The notes below the pieces were generated by a model. It worked only from the letters and a program-made list of their open reading frames with translations. It ran no database searches and was not told the DNA's origin. Below are positions 51,238 through 60,822 of a stretch of DNA of 64,000 nt, one piece after another. Where the stretch lies: the NCBI GenBank assembly GCA_024970065.1, contig CP103908.1, positions 124,001 to 188,000 of the forward strand. Reading direction: 5' to 3'. The first letter of the stretch is position 1. The number at the start of each line of letters is the position of its first letter. The position numbers were made by a program, and so were the translations under genes. This DNA comes from Pediococcus acidilactici (GTDB lineage Bacteria; Bacillota; Bacilli; Lactobacillales; Lactobacillaceae).

Positions 51238-52428
51238 ATGAAGTTCAAACGAGTTTTTACAATTGTCACGGATTCGGTCGGCATCGGTGAAGCTAGTGAT
51301 GCCGCTGATTTTGACGATGTTGGCGCAGATACTTTAGGACATATCGGTGAATTTTGGAAGGGCAACTTCCAAGTTCCTAATTTACAAAAATTAGGGTTAA
51401 GCAATATTCGGCCTGATCACCCAATTGAAGGAGTTCCGGTGGCGGACCATCCGCAAGGGTTCTTCGGTAAAATGCACGAAGTCTCCGTTGGAAAAGATAG
51501 TATGGACGGTCATTGGGAAATGATGGGGGTTCCGGTTAAAGAACCTCTAGGCTTTTTCCCTAACGGCTTTCCGCAGGAATTAATTGATAAAATCGCTAAG
51601 TTTAGCGGTCGCTCGGTAATTGTAAACAAACCGTACTCGGGGACCGAAGTTATTCATGATTATGGAGAAGAACAGCTGAAGACGGGAGCGCTAATCGTTT
51701 ATACCTCTGGTGATTCAGTTTTGCAAATTGCGGCTAACACTGCGGTAATTCCGCTAGAAGAGTTGTACAAGATTTGTGAATACGCGCGCTCAATTACCAT
51801 TGATAAACCTTACCGGATTGGCCGCATCATTGCTCGCCCGTACGTTGGGACGAATAAGGACAATTTCAAACGAACTTCGGATCGCCACGATTATACTTTA
51901 GCGCCAACTAGTGAAACGGACATGGATCGACTCAAAGCAGCCGGGTTCTCCGTTTTAGCGGTTGGTAAAATTAACGACATTTTTTCAGGCCAAGGGATTA
52001 CGGATGGGGTTCACACGGAAAGTAATCACGACGGAATGGTGCGGACGATTGAAAACGCCCAAAAGGACTTTACCGGATTTAGTTTTACCAACCTAGTTGA
52101 TTTTGACGCCATGTATGGTCACCGGCGGAATCCTGAAGGATACGGAAAGGCCTTGATGGAATTTGACCAACAACTGGGTGAACTATTGCCACTCCTAAAG
52201 GATGACGACCTGCTGGTTATTACGGCGGATCACGGAAATGATCCCGGATTTAAGGGAACGGATCACACCCGAGAATACGTCCCACTATTGGTCTACACTC
52301 CTAGCGTTGCCGAAGGTAAATCACTGGGTGTGCGGGATACTTACGCTGATTTAGGGGCAACCATTTTGGACAACTTTAACGTTGCCGGTAACGAAGTTGG
52401 AACTAGTTTCTTAAGCGAATTGCAATAA
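51238..52428 (+). CDS. deoB: Phosphopentomutase
   Basis: A 396-residue alkaline phosphatase-superfamily enzyme that interconverts (deoxy)ribose 1- and 5-phosphate. Metal sites are visible in [13 protein letters not shown] near residue 11, in [13 protein letters not shown] with the threonine-like activation region, and in ITADHGNDP and [10 protein letters not shown] near the end. The ATG follows AGGAGGGG. Typical length. It links the phosphorylases downstream to deoC. Confidence 0.95.
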   Translation: MKFKRVFTIVTDSVGIGEASDAADFDDVGADTLGHIGEFWKGNFQVPNLQKLGLSNIRPDHPIEGVPVADHPQGFFGKMHEVSVGKDSMDGHWEMMGVPVKEPLGFFPNGFPQELIDKIAKFSGRSVIVNKPYSGTEVIHDYGEEQLKTGALIVYTSGDSVLQIAANTAVIPLEELYKICEYARSITIDKPYRIGRIIARPYVGTNKDNFKRTSDRHDYTLAPTSETDMDRLKAAGFSVLAVGKINDIFSGQGITDGVHTESNHDGMVRTIENAQKDFTGFSFTNLVDFDAMYGHRRNPEGYGKALMEFDQQLGELLPLLKDDDLLVITADHGNDPGFKGTDHTREYVPLLVYTPSVAEGKSLGVRDTYADLGATILDNFNVAGNEVGTSFLSELQ

Positions 52429-52440
52429 GGAGGAAATACC

Positions 52441-53145
52441 ATGAGTACACACATTGCGGCACAAAAAGGCGAAATTGCAGACACCGTTTTACTACCAGGG
52501 GACCCACTTCGGGCAAAATATATTGCCGAAACTTTCTTAGAGAATGCGGAATGTTATAATACCATTCGAAACGCTTTTGGATATACCGGTACGTATAAAG
52601 GTAAACGGGTATCCGTTCAAGCAACTGGCATGGGCATTCCATCAATCTCCATTTATACAAATGAATTAATTAACGAATACGGGGTTAAAACCTTGATTCG
52701 TGTGGGAACCTGTGGTGGAATGAGCCCCGATATTCACGTCCGGGACGTCCTCATTGCCCAAGGAGCAAGTACGGATTCTTCCATTATTAGAAATACGTTT
52801 GGTCGAGATATTTATTACGCTCCGTTAGCAGACTTTGCAATGGTTGAAAAGGCGTACCAAGTTGCGCAAGCTAACCAAATTCCAGTGCAAGTAGGCAACG
52901 TTTTGTCTGAAGACCGTTTTTACAACGACGAAATTGACCGTCAAAAACTGGTTCAATATGGCGTCAAGGGTGCAGAAATGGAAGCAGCCGCGTTGTACTT
53001 ATTAGCAGCGAAGTATGGCGTACGTGCGCTTGCAGTATTGACCATCAGTAACCATATCATCACTGGCGAAGAAACTACCGCGGAAGAACGGGAAAAATCG
53101 TTTGATGACATGATCAAAGTTGCGTTAGAAACGGCAATTAGCTAA
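52441..53145 (+). CDS. deoD: Purine-nucleoside phosphorylase, DeoD type
   Basis: A 234-residue hexameric-type phosphorylase that releases purine bases and (deoxy)ribose 1-phosphate. Family marks are [18 protein letters not shown] at the start, RVGTCGGM and [11 protein letters not shown], with the base-site serine and threonine after LTISNHI. The ATG follows AAGGAGG with a 12-base gap after deoB. Confidence 0.96.
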   Translation: MSTHIAAQKGEIADTVLLPGDPLRAKYIAETFLENAECYNTIRNAFGYTGTYKGKRVSVQATGMGIPSISIYTNELINEYGVKTLIRVGTCGGMSPDIHVRDVLIAQGASTDSSIIRNTFGRDIYYAPLADFAMVEKAYQVAQANQIPVQVGNVLSEDRFYNDEIDRQKLVQYGVKGAEMEAAALYLLAAKYGVRALAVLTISNHIITGEETTAEEREKSFDDMIKVALETAIS

Positions 53146-53158
53146 GGAGCGGAATTTA

Positions 53159-54433
53159 ATGTATTTAATCGTTAACATTATTGGATTAGTGGTTTTCCTG
53201 AGTTTAGGAGTGCTTTTTTCCAAAAACCGGCAGCAAATCAAGTGGAAATCGGTCGGTATCATGGTAGTATTTAACCTTGTCTTAGCGTGGTTTCTAACCA
53301 GTTTCCCGATTGGCCGCAGCATTGTTGCGGGAGCTTCGGCGGGGTTTAACCAATTAGTCCAAGTTGCTTATCAAGGAATCGCCTTTGCGCTTGCCGATTG
53401 GGTGGACGTGAAGTCAATGAACTTCGTGACCAGTTCGTTATTACCGATTTTGATGATCATCCCGTTGTTCGATATTTTAACGTACGTGGGAATTTTACCG
53501 TGGATCATCAAGTGGATTGGCCGCGGATTGTCTAAATTAACCGGACAGCCGAAATTCGAGTCGTTCTTTGCGGTGGAGATGATGTTTCTGGGAAATACGG
53601 AAGCACTCGCGGTTTCCTCCCTGCAACTGCAACAAATGAAGGCGGAACGCAACCTGACCTTGGCAATGATGTCAATGAGTTGTGTAACGGCTTCGATTAT
53701 CGGTGCCTATACGAGTTTAATGCCCGGGCAGTTCATCCTCACGGCGATTCCGATCAACGTAATTAACGCAATTATCATCACGAACATGTTGAATCCGGTC
53801 ACGGTAACGCCTGAAGAGGATACGATTGCCACAATGGCGGGTTCCGGAAGTTCAGCGAGCGCACAAGACGTGGACTCGGGTTCGGAAACGCTGGCCGAAG
53901 CGACAGTAGCTGAAGATGAAGTTCCAACGCGGGAACCATTTTTCTCGTTTCTGGGCGATTCAATCTTGAACGCGGGTAAACTGGTGTTAATCATCACCGC
54001 CAACGTAATCGCGTTCGTTGCCTTAGCAGCGTTAGTGGATAAACTACTAGGAATCATTAATCCTTGGCTTACCCTAGAGCACATTTTAGGAATCGTGATG
54101 TTCCCGTTTGCGTGGTTAACCGGGCTAAACGTCCACGATGCCTTCGAATTTGCGCAATACATGGGAACTAAGTTAGTTACCAACGAGTTTGTCGTAATGG
54201 GCAAGGTGACGGGCACGATTAACCAATTTGCGCCCCATTATAAAGCAGTGTTAACGGTGTTTTTGACCTCGTTTGCTAATTTTTCAACCGTGGGGATGAT
54301 TATCGGATGTTTCAAGGGCTTAGTTAACCGGCAGAAAAACGACGTGGTTGCTAAAAACGTGGGTTACCTGCTCCTATCGGGGATTTTGGTATCCTTAGTT
54401 TCGGCAGCAACGGTCGGACTCTTTGTCTGGTAA
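53159..54433 (+). CDS. nupC: Concentrative nucleoside transporter, NupC-like
   Basis: A 424-residue membrane protein with about ten spans. The Nucleos_tra2-type signatures are FFAVEMMFLGNTEALAVSS, SVMxVSC-like MSMSCVTASIIGAY, and GLNVHDAFEFAQYMGTKLVTNEF near the end. A Ser/Glu-rich soluble loop lies near residues 222-255. It imports nucleosides with protons or sodium for the enzymes of the same operon. The ATG is 13 bases after the deoD stop behind AAGGAG. Confidence 0.9.
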   Translation: MYLIVNIIGLVVFLSLGVLFSKNRQQIKWKSVGIMVVFNLVLAWFLTSFPIGRSIVAGASAGFNQLVQVAYQGIAFALADWVDVKSMNFVTSSLLPILMIIPLFDILTYVGILPWIIKWIGRGLSKLTGQPKFESFFAVEMMFLGNTEALAVSSLQLQQMKAERNLTLAMMSMSCVTASIIGAYTSLMPGQFILTAIPINVINAIIITNMLNPVTVTPEEDTIATMAGSGSSASAQDVDSGSETLAEATVAEDEVPTREPFFSFLGDSILNAGKLVLIITANVIAFVALAALVDKLLGIINPWLTLEHILGIVMFPFAWLTGLNVHDAFEFAQYMGTKLVTNEFVVMGKVTGTINQFAPHYKAVLTVFLTSFANFSTVGMIIGCFKGLVNRQKNDVVAKNVGYLLLSGILVSLVSAATVGLFVW

Positions 54434-54466
54434 AAAATATTGTTGGTAAAGGAAAATCAAATTTTG

Positions 54467-55732
54467 ATGGGAATAAGTAAAACAAGATTAAAAACCGAAA
54501 TTTTAGCAGGAATTACTAGTTTTTTTGCAATCTCCTACATCATCATTGTTAATCCAATGATTTTAAGCGATGCGGGAATTCCGGCAGGACTAAGTGTATT
54601 TGCCACCGTTTTCTCTTCAGCAATTGGCTGTCTAATTATGGCGTTGTGGGCGAAAGCACCGGTAATTCTTACTCCGGGGATGGGAGTAAATGCATTTTTC
54701 ACCTACACGGTGGTAGTTGGAATGCATCTATCCTGGCAACAAGCCGTCGCCATTTCGATTTTTAGTAGTTTGATTTACATGGTAATTGCGTTTACCAGGG
54801 CAAGTGAGTTTCTGGCTAACGCGATTCCCGCCGTGCTGAAAAAAGGGATTACGGTAGGAATTGGGTTGTTTTTGGTGACCTTAGGGTTGGAAAAAGCCGA
54901 ATTGATTCAATCTGGTGGAAAACGAGCACTATTGGCAGCCGGTTCTTTAAGCAATCCGGCGACGTTATTAGCTCTGTTCGGTCTCTTACTCTCCCTAATC
55001 CTCTTTTTGCGCCGGGTTCCCGGTGGCTTTGTAATTGGGATTATCGTAACTAGTCTAGTGGGCGTCCTTTTCCACATTGGTGGTACGCAGGCAACTTCCA
55101 TTAGTTTAAGTCAACTGCCGAAATATTCAGAAATCCTTTTTAAGGGCGATTTCAGCCAAATGTTTTCCATCAAATTTTTACTGGCCGTATTTTCGATGAC
55201 GATGATCTTAGTCTTTGAATCGATGGGGATTCTGGAAGGAATTTTACAGGACCCATCGCAATTTCGGAAGGCATTTCAAGCGAGCTCGGTGACGACCTTT
55301 ATTTCAGGTTTCTTGGGCACGAGTCCAACGGTTGCGGCTGCCGAAAGTGCTTCGGGAATTGAAAGTGGCGGACGGACCGGGATCGTATCCCTTGTTTCGG
55401 GGGTTCTATTCTTGCTTTCGCTGTTTTTCATTCCGTTGTTAAGCTACGTGCCCCAAGCAGCAATCGCGCCAGTAATCATCATTACGGGAGCGGTAATGAT
55501 GGAACAGTTGGCCACCATTAACTTTGCGGATTTTACCGACTGGTTCCCGGCGTTTTTGATTATCGTGCTGATCCCCTTGACTGGCTCAATTTCGACAGGG
55601 TTAGCGTTCGGCTTTGTGGCCTACCCAATTTTGAAATTAGCGATGGGCAAGCAAAGTGAAGTTCACCCGATTATGTACGTGTTGGGATTGTTATTCTTAG
55701 CCCAACTAGGTTTTAACTCAATTTTGGTTTAG
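54467..55732 (+). CDS. Purine base permease, AzgA/PbuG-like
   Basis: A 421-residue transporter of the NCS2 AzgA-type group. Signatures are EILAGITSFFAISYIIIVNP, LTPGMGVNAFFTYTVV, VFESMGILEGI and SPTVAAAESASGIESGGRTG. These proteins carry hypoxanthine, guanine or adenine. Its place in the operon suggests export or uptake of the purine bases that DeoD releases. The ATG at 54467 fits the family amino end; AAAGGA lies 13 bases upstream, and a TTG at 54464 or further upstream is possible. Confidence 0.88.
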   Translation: MGISKTRLKTEILAGITSFFAISYIIIVNPMILSDAGIPAGLSVFATVFSSAIGCLIMALWAKAPVILTPGMGVNAFFTYTVVVGMHLSWQQAVAISIFSSLIYMVIAFTRASEFLANAIPAVLKKGITVGIGLFLVTLGLEKAELIQSGGKRALLAAGSLSNPATLLALFGLLLSLILFLRRVPGGFVIGIIVTSLVGVLFHIGGTQATSISLSQLPKYSEILFKGDFSQMFSIKFLLAVFSMTMILVFESMGILEGILQDPSQFRKAFQASSVTTFISGFLGTSPTVAAAESASGIESGGRTGIVSLVSGVLFLLSLFFIPLLSYVPQAAIAPVIIITGAVMMEQLATINFADFTDWFPAFLIIVLIPLTGSISTGLAFGFVAYPILKLAMGKQSEVHPIMYVLGLLFLAQLGFNSILV

Positions 55733-55744
55733 GAGTAGGTTGCC

Positions 55745-56695
55745 ATGAGCAGGATGACTGATAAAACAAAAATTAAAAAGAGCTTGGAAGTTGCCCGGAT
55801 GCATTACGAAGCCGGGATGGGCCAAGTGGAAATTGCCAAACAGCTGGGACTTTCCCGGCCGACAGTTTCCCGACTGCTTCAGTTCGCTCAAGACAACGGC
55901 ATTGTGCAAATTAAAATTGTCGATCCCTTTTCCAGTACCCAAGAGTTAGAAAAAATGTTGTGCGAAAAGTATCAGCTAAACGAGGCTCACGTGGTATACG
56001 CCGAATATGATAATTATCAAAACGTGACCCAACAGCTCGGAATGTATACGGCCAAGTACTTAGCTAAAGTGGTTAAGGATGGCGACTTAATCGGGGTTAG
56101 TTGGGGAAAGACTTTAAACGAAGTGGCGAAGGCGTTGACGCCTCAGCCCGTCGAAGACGTTCAAGTGGTGGAACTGAAGGGTAGCGTTACCTATTCACCT
56201 ACGCCAGTTTTTGACGAGGAAGTCTTGATGAAATTTGGCAATGCTTTTCACACCACCCCACACGAATTTCCTTTACCAGTCGTTTTTGAAAACCAAACCA
56301 CCCATGACGTGGTGATGCAGGACCGCTACATTAAGCGATTAATTGATTTAGGCAAAAAGGCGAATATCGCAATTTTTACCGCTGGGACCATCCGGGACGA
56401 CGCGTTGCTATTTCAAACGGGCTATTTTGACCAAGGCGACATCGCGCGTATCCAAAAAACGGCGGTAGGCGACATCTGCTCCCGGTTTTATGACCAGGAT
56501 GGCCAAATCGCGGTTCCCGAAGTGAATAATCGTACCGTTGGAATTGACCTAGCCGAATTGCGCAACAAGGAACGCGCGGTGCTAGTGGCCGGCGGAAAAT
56601 GGAAGTATGAAGCAATCAAGGGCGCGTTAGCTGGACAATACGCGAACTGTTTAATTACCGACGTAGCAACCGCCCAACGATTGGTTGACGAATAA
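55745..56695 (+). CDS. deoR: Deoxyribonucleoside regulator, SorC family
   Basis: A 316-residue regulator. It has an amino helix-turn-helix (MGQVEIAKQLGLSRPTVSRL, about residues 26-45) and a SorC-type sugar-phosphate-binding domain (GDLIGVSWGKTLNEVA near 118, and late VLVAGGKWKYEAIKGAL). It resembles Bacillus subtilis DeoR, which is released by deoxyribose 5-phosphate. It is encoded inside the operon it most likely represses. The ATG follows GGAG at nine bases. Confidence 0.88.
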   Translation: MSRMTDKTKIKKSLEVARMHYEAGMGQVEIAKQLGLSRPTVSRLLQFAQDNGIVQIKIVDPFSSTQELEKMLCEKYQLNEAHVVYAEYDNYQNVTQQLGMYTAKYLAKVVKDGDLIGVSWGKTLNEVAKALTPQPVEDVQVVELKGSVTYSPTPVFDEEVLMKFGNAFHTTPHEFPLPVVFENQTTHDVVMQDRYIKRLIDLGKKANIAIFTAGTIRDDALLFQTGYFDQGDIARIQKTAVGDICSRFYDQDGQIAVPEVNNRTVGIDLAELRNKERAVLVAGGKWKYEAIKGALAGQYANCLITDVATAQRLVDE

Positions 56696-56717
56696 TTAAT
56701 TTGAAGGAGGGCTTGTG

Positions 56718-58016
56718 ATGAGAATGGTTGACGTGATCGACCACAAGCGAAATGGAAGCGCTTTAACTAAAGAGGAAATCAGTGCTTTCGTGGAAGGTTA
56801 TACAAATGGAGAAATTCCAGACTACCAAGCAAGTGCACTATTGATGGCCATTTACTTTAACGGAATGACTGACGAAGAACAGGCTAATTTAACTATGCAA
56901 ATGTTGAATTCGGGTGACCGGTTGGACCTCTCCGACATTCCGGGGATTAAGGTGGATAAGCATTCCACCGGTGGCGTGGGAGATAAAACTAGCATCCCAT
57001 TAGCTCCGATGGTTGCCGCGTTAGGAATTCCGGTACCGATGATTTCAGGTCGTGGACTTGGCCATACTGGTGGAACTTTAGATAAATTGGAAGCGATTCC
57101 AGGGTTTGAGGTGGAACGCTCGGAAGCAGAGTTTAAAAAACAGGTTCGTGACATTAAAGTCGCCATCGTTGGTGCAACCGGCAACGTTGCTCCAGCAGAT
57201 AAAAAAATTTATGCGTTGCGCGACGTTACCGACACGGTCGACTCAATCCCGCTAATTGCCGGCTCGATTATGAGTAAGAAGATCGCTTCGGGGACGGATG
57301 CCTTAGTTTTAGACGTAAAAACTGGGACTGGCGCCTTCATGAAGGAAGAGGCGGACGCCGTCAAACTAGCGAATGCCTTAGTGAAAATTGGTAAGAGTGT
57401 TGGCATGAACTGCATGGCGCTAATTTCAGATATGAATCAACCCCTTGGTAACATGGTGGGCAATGCCCTAGAAATTCAAGAGTCGATTGCAATCCTTAAA
57501 GGTGAAGGCCCCGAAGACATCACGGAATTAGTAATGACGTTAGGTAGTCAAATGGTGGTACTTGCCAAAAAGGCGGCCACGTTGGCAGAAGCCCGGGCTA
57601 AGCTTGAAGAAGTTGTTGCAAATGGGAGCGCTTTAGAAGTGTTCCGGCAGATGATCATTGCCCAAGGAGGCGATCCGCGGGTTATTGAAGACCCGACGTT
57701 AATGCCCCAGGCAAAATATCATTTTGAACTTCCCGCACCCCAAGCAGGTTACGTAACGAAAATGACGGCTGACGAAATCGGGATTGCGGCCATGTTACTT
57801 GGTGGTGGTCGACAGGCCAAAACTGACGTGATTGATTACGCAGTGGGCATTGAATTACACAAAAAAGTTGGCGACGCCGTTGCGGAAGGTGAAAGCTTGT
57901 TGACCATTCATAGCAATACGACGGACGTAGCCAACATTAAGGAGCTACTATATAACAACATTGAAATCGGTACGGATGCGCAACCGATTCAATTAGTGCA
58001 TAAAATTATTAAGTAG
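56718..58016 (+). CDS. pdp: Pyrimidine-nucleoside phosphorylase
   Basis: A 432-residue enzyme that phosphorolyses uridine and thymidine nucleosides. Signatures are [11 protein letters not shown] at the start, [56 protein letters not shown] and KTGTGAFM. The carboxyl domain is complete. Start at ATG 56718, seven bases after AAGGAGG; the GTG at 56715 is three bases earlier. It is the last gene of the deo operon. Confidence 0.95.
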   Translation: MRMVDVIDHKRNGSALTKEEISAFVEGYTNGEIPDYQASALLMAIYFNGMTDEEQANLTMQMLNSGDRLDLSDIPGIKVDKHSTGGVGDKTSIPLAPMVAALGIPVPMISGRGLGHTGGTLDKLEAIPGFEVERSEAEFKKQVRDIKVAIVGATGNVAPADKKIYALRDVTDTVDSIPLIAGSIMSKKIASGTDALVLDVKTGTGAFMKEEADAVKLANALVKIGKSVGMNCMALISDMNQPLGNMVGNALEIQESIAILKGEGPEDITELVMTLGSQMVVLAKKAATLAEARAKLEEVVANGSALEVFRQMIIAQGGDPRVIEDPTLMPQAKYHFELPAPQAGYVTKMTADEIGIAAMLLGGGRQAKTDVIDYAVGIELHKKVGDAVAEGESLLTIHSNTTDVANIKELLYNNIEIGTDAQPIQLVHKIIK

Positions 58017-58068
58017 TTGTGTTTGAATTTATTTAATAACAAATAACTAGCAAAAAGAGAGTGAAACA

Positions 58069-58165
58069 AAAGTCGGGTAGTTTGCGAGCATTAACTGGAA
58101 ATTGACCATTATGCCTGAATTGGGCATAATGGTCAATTTTAGGTTACGCGGAACGAACTGACTTT
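58069..58165. repeat. Long-hairpin intergenic repeat after pdp
   Basis: A perfect 17-pair inner stem (AAATTGACCATTATGCC and its complement, 58099-58115 and 58123-58139) is flanked by TTAACT on the left and GGTTACGCGGAA on the right, and by outer arms AAAGTC and GACTTT. The TTAACT-hairpin-GGTTA layout is the same as in the repeats near 42 kb, with a different stem sequence. The 304-base gap holds this element and a terminator. Confidence 0.75.
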
Positions 58166-58252
58166 GGCGCTATTGAAGTCAAAACCCCAAAACAACTTTT
58201 TAAGGACCTTTTTATCCTGGAAAAGTATTTTTTTTAGCCTCTTTTTACGCAC

Positions 58253-58300
58253 AAAACCGTAATTAACTAGCTTGAAAAGCAGGTTAATTACGGTTTTTTT
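58253..58300. terminator. Bidirectional terminator between pdp and the symporter gene
   Basis: AAAACCGTAATTAAC pairs with GTTAATTACGGTTTTTTT around a loop that can form a CTT/AAG helix. Confidence 0.88.
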
Positions 58301-58320
58301 AATTAAATTTTATATGAGGG

Positions 58321-59571
58321 TTAATCGGGATTCTTAGCGTCTACTTCACCAGCTTGAACCGGATCTTCCTTTTTAAGGGTGAAGGTAGCAAACAGGGTGA
58401 TGGCAAAAACGAACAATCCCATGATTAGGTAAGTGTGTTGGTAGCCAATCACGTCGTACATTTTTCCCGCAACCGAAGAGAAAATGAAGACGGAAACTTG
58501 TTTGGCAAAGTTAGAAGCAAGCGCGTAAACGGTTGCATAAAGGCGAATGTCAAACGCTCCAGCAATGTACTTCATGATTGAAGTTAGTAACAATGGCATT
58601 TCCAAACCGGCTAATAAGCGGAATCCAACCAGCCAGATCCAGTTTGGCGCAAGTGCAGAACCTAAAATCCGAAGGGCAGTAATAAACCCGTAAATAATTA
58701 AGCCGTTCCGAGAACCGATCTTATTAATGATCCAAGGCATCGGGAACATCAGGCAAAATTCAATCGCAATTTGAGCTGAAGTCATGTAGCTATAAACTAA
58801 AGTTCCTTGAGCAGCGGTATGGAAGAACATTTTGAAAAAGATGATGAATTGTTGATCAAAAACGTCATAAAGTGCTGAAGCACCCATGTAAAAAATTGCG
58901 AGGATCCATAAGTTTTTCAATTTAAAGACCGACATAACGGTTTTTAAATTCAATGAGTTGGAAGTGTCGCCAGCAGCTTGGGCATTTTCGAGATCGATTT
59001 TATCACTGAAAAGTAGCAATCCGGTTAGGATAATTGCGGCTACAGTACAAGCCCAAAAGATGGAGTTGGGAGACCAAAGAAAGATGGGACCGGCAATTAG
59101 AGAAGCAGCAACCCCCGCCACGGAGCCTCCAACGCGGGAATGGGCGTACTCAAAGCCGTTTGCTAAACTTGCCCGTTGAACGTATTGTTCGATGACGGAA
59201 ACCCCGCCGTTGAGTACGAAGCTGAGAAAAGTCCCGGTTACAAAAGCCACGAGGAAGGCGTTAATGTGTAAAATCGGCATGAAAACCCACTGGAAATAAG
59301 GGCCGATAAAAATAGCGACGATCGAGATGGTTAAAATTAAGGTCTTTTTAAATAATAGCTTATCCGAAACTACCCCGAAAATCGGTTGGAAAATTAACGA
59401 AATTCCAGCCATCATGGAGAAAACGGCTCCTGATTCGGTACCGTTTAAATGAGCAACTTGTTCCATCCAGAGGGTGAGGTATCCGTTAATGATTGCCCAG
59501 ATGAAGAAGTAACTAAAATGCGTGAGGGGAAACCCCCAGAAATGTTTAGATTGTGGTTTAGTATTATTCAT
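58321..59571 (-). CDS. Oligosaccharide:H+ symporter, MFS (LacY-like)
   Basis: A 416-residue twelve-span transporter of the LacY-type oligosaccharide:proton symporter group (HFSYFFIWAIINGYLTLWMEQ at the start, SLIFQPIFGVVSDKL and ANGFEYAHSRVGGSVAG). It is the second gene of an operon with a GH43 glycosidase 11 bases upstream, so it probably imports arabino- or xylo-oligosaccharides. Start at the ATG 59571 behind AGGGGTG; the GTG at 59580 touches that site. Confidence 0.85.
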   Translation of the reverse strand: MNNTKPQSKHFWGFPLTHFSYFFIWAIINGYLTLWMEQVAHLNGTESGAVFSMMAGISLIFQPIFGVVSDKLLFKKTLILTISIVAIFIGPYFQWVFMPILHINAFLVAFVTGTFLSFVLNGGVSVIEQYVQRASLANGFEYAHSRVGGSVAGVAASLIAGPIFLWSPNSIFWACTVAAIILTGLLLFSDKIDLENAQAAGDTSNSLNLKTVMSVFKLKNLWILAIFYMGASALYDVFDQQFIIFFKMFFHTAAQGTLVYSYMTSAQIAIEFCLMFPMPWIINKIGSRNGLIIYGFITALRILGSALAPNWIWLVGFRLLAGLEMPLLLTSIMKYIAGAFDIRLYATVYALASNFAKQVSVFIFSSVAGKMYDVIGYQHTYLIMGLFVFAITLFATFTLKKEDPVQAGEVDAKNPD

Positions 59572-59582
59572 GTTGTACACCC

Positions 59583-60563
59583 CTATTCATAGTTATAAGG
59601 TACGGGTTTGCCAAAATCAGGGCGACCGTCCGTCGTCCAGCCAAATGGTTGAACCATGGTGTGACGGTTGGGATCATAAAGCGGATCGCCCTTGATGTCG
59701 GTATAGTTACGGCAATGGTAAACTAATAAATCAGTTTTACCGTCTTCGGCCACGGTGAAGGAATTGTGTCCCGGACCGTATTGTTGAATGGCCAAATTGC
59801 TTTGGAAAACTGGAGTAGGCGACTTAGCCCAATTACGGGCGTCTAATAAATCGGCGTCTTCGTCGATAGTTAGCATTCCCATGGCATAGTTTTCGTCAGT
59901 AGCACTTGCCGAGTAGGTTAAGAAATACTTACCGTTACGGTGCAAGATCGCGGGACCTTCGTTAACCCAGAAAATTTTAGTTTCCCAATCGTATTCAGGC
60001 TTGGTTAACATCACTGGTTCACTCTTGAGGGTCCACGGATTTTCCATTTCAGCGATGTAAATGTTGGAATTTCCTTTGATGGCCGGATCCTTTTGCGCCC
60101 AAACGTAGTAAAGACGGTCGTGCGCCTTAAAAACGGTGGCGTCGAGGGCGAAGGTATCTAGTGGCGTTTTTACTTGGCCGCGTTCAATCCAATCACTTTC
60201 GTCACGCATGGGGTTAGGATTATCGCATTCTAAGCAATACATCCGGTGTTGAAACATGCCGTTGTGGTCGAATTCTTTAGTATGGGCAGCGGCAAAGTAA
60301 ATGAACCATTTTCCATCGATGTAATGTAATTCGGGGGCCCAAATGAGCTGACTCATCGGACCGCTACCATCGGGATGTTTACGCCAAATCGTACGGGGAG
60401 CCGCGTGGGCTAGTCCGTTCAAGGTTTTTGCGCGCCGAATTTCAATCAAGTTATAAGCGGGAACCGAAGCGATAAAATAGTAATAACCGTCGGTGTGCTT
60501 ATAAATATAGGGATCCGCCCGTTGTACAATAAGCGGATTAACGTAATCAGTTGCGGATATCAT
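59583..60563 (-). CDS. Glycoside hydrolase family 43
   Basis: A 326-residue five-bladed propeller enzyme without signal peptide, so it acts inside the cell. Catalytic residues are visible as D17 in RADPYIY, the modulating aspartate in LDATVF (about residue 140) and the acid glutamate in NEGPAIL (about 200). GH43 enzymes are arabinofuranosidases, arabinanases or xylosidases. The APELHYIDGKWFIYFAA segment and the intracellular location suggest an arabinofuranosidase acting on imported oligosaccharides. The ATG follows AAAAGGAG. The symporter gene lies directly downstream. Confidence 0.9.
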   Translation of the reverse strand: MISATDYVNPLIVQRADPYIYKHTDGYYYFIASVPAYNLIEIRRAKTLNGLAHAAPRTIWRKHPDGSGPMSQLIWAPELHYIDGKWFIYFAAAHTKEFDHNGMFQHRMYCLECDNPNPMRDESDWIERGQVKTPLDTFALDATVFKAHDRLYYVWAQKDPAIKGNSNIYIAEMENPWTLKSEPVMLTKPEYDWETKIFWVNEGPAILHRNGKYFLTYSASATDENYAMGMLTIDEDADLLDARNWAKSPTPVFQSNLAIQQYGPGHNSFTVAEDGKTDLLVYHCRNYTDIKGDPLYDPNRHTMVQPFGWTTDGRPDFGKPVPYNYE

Positions 60564-60649
60564 AGTGAGATACTCCTTTTATGAAAATGAATTGTAAAAA
60601 AATGGTGTGGAAACTTTCGAAAGGTTCGTGAAGCATTTATTACACGAGC

Positions 60650-60678
60650 AATATATGACCGCTTGAAAGCGTTGTCAA
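60650..60678 (-). promoter_or_regulatory. Promoter of the GH43-symporter operon
   Basis: On the minus strand a perfect TTGACA and TATATT are separated by exactly 17 bases, about 87 bases before the GH43 start. Confidence 0.82.
60664..60677. promoter_or_regulatory. cre site between -35 and -10 of the GH43 promoter
   Basis: TGAAAGCGTTGTCA matches the cre consensus TGNNANCGNTNNCA fully. It occupies the spacer and -35 box of the GH43 promoter, so CcpA binding would exclude RNA polymerase. Confidence 0.8.
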
Positions 60679-60751
60679 CCTTTTTTGTTAATCTTTGGAA
60701 GGAATTTGCAAAAAAATCTCTTTGCGTTAACTTTATTATTAAATTAAGCGC

Positions 60752-60780
60752 TTGTAACCGGTTTTTTATTGGCATATAAT
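60752..60780 (+). promoter_or_regulatory. Promoter of the ArsR-like regulator
   Basis: TTGTAA and a perfect TATAAT are separated by 17 bases, 43 bases before the start codon. Confidence 0.78.
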
Positions 60781-60807
60781 TAATTGAAAAGGAAATGTAA
60801 ACGGTTT
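60753..60807 (+). promoter_or_regulatory. Twin operator-like direct repeats
   Basis: TGTAACCGGTTT (60753-60764) and TGTAAACGGTTT (60796-60807) differ at one base and lie 43 bases apart, one over the -35 box and one after the -10 box. They are candidates for autoregulation by the adjacent regulator or for a GntR/LacI-type protein. Confidence 0.5.
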
Positions 60808-60822
60808 GATAATGGAGGGTAT

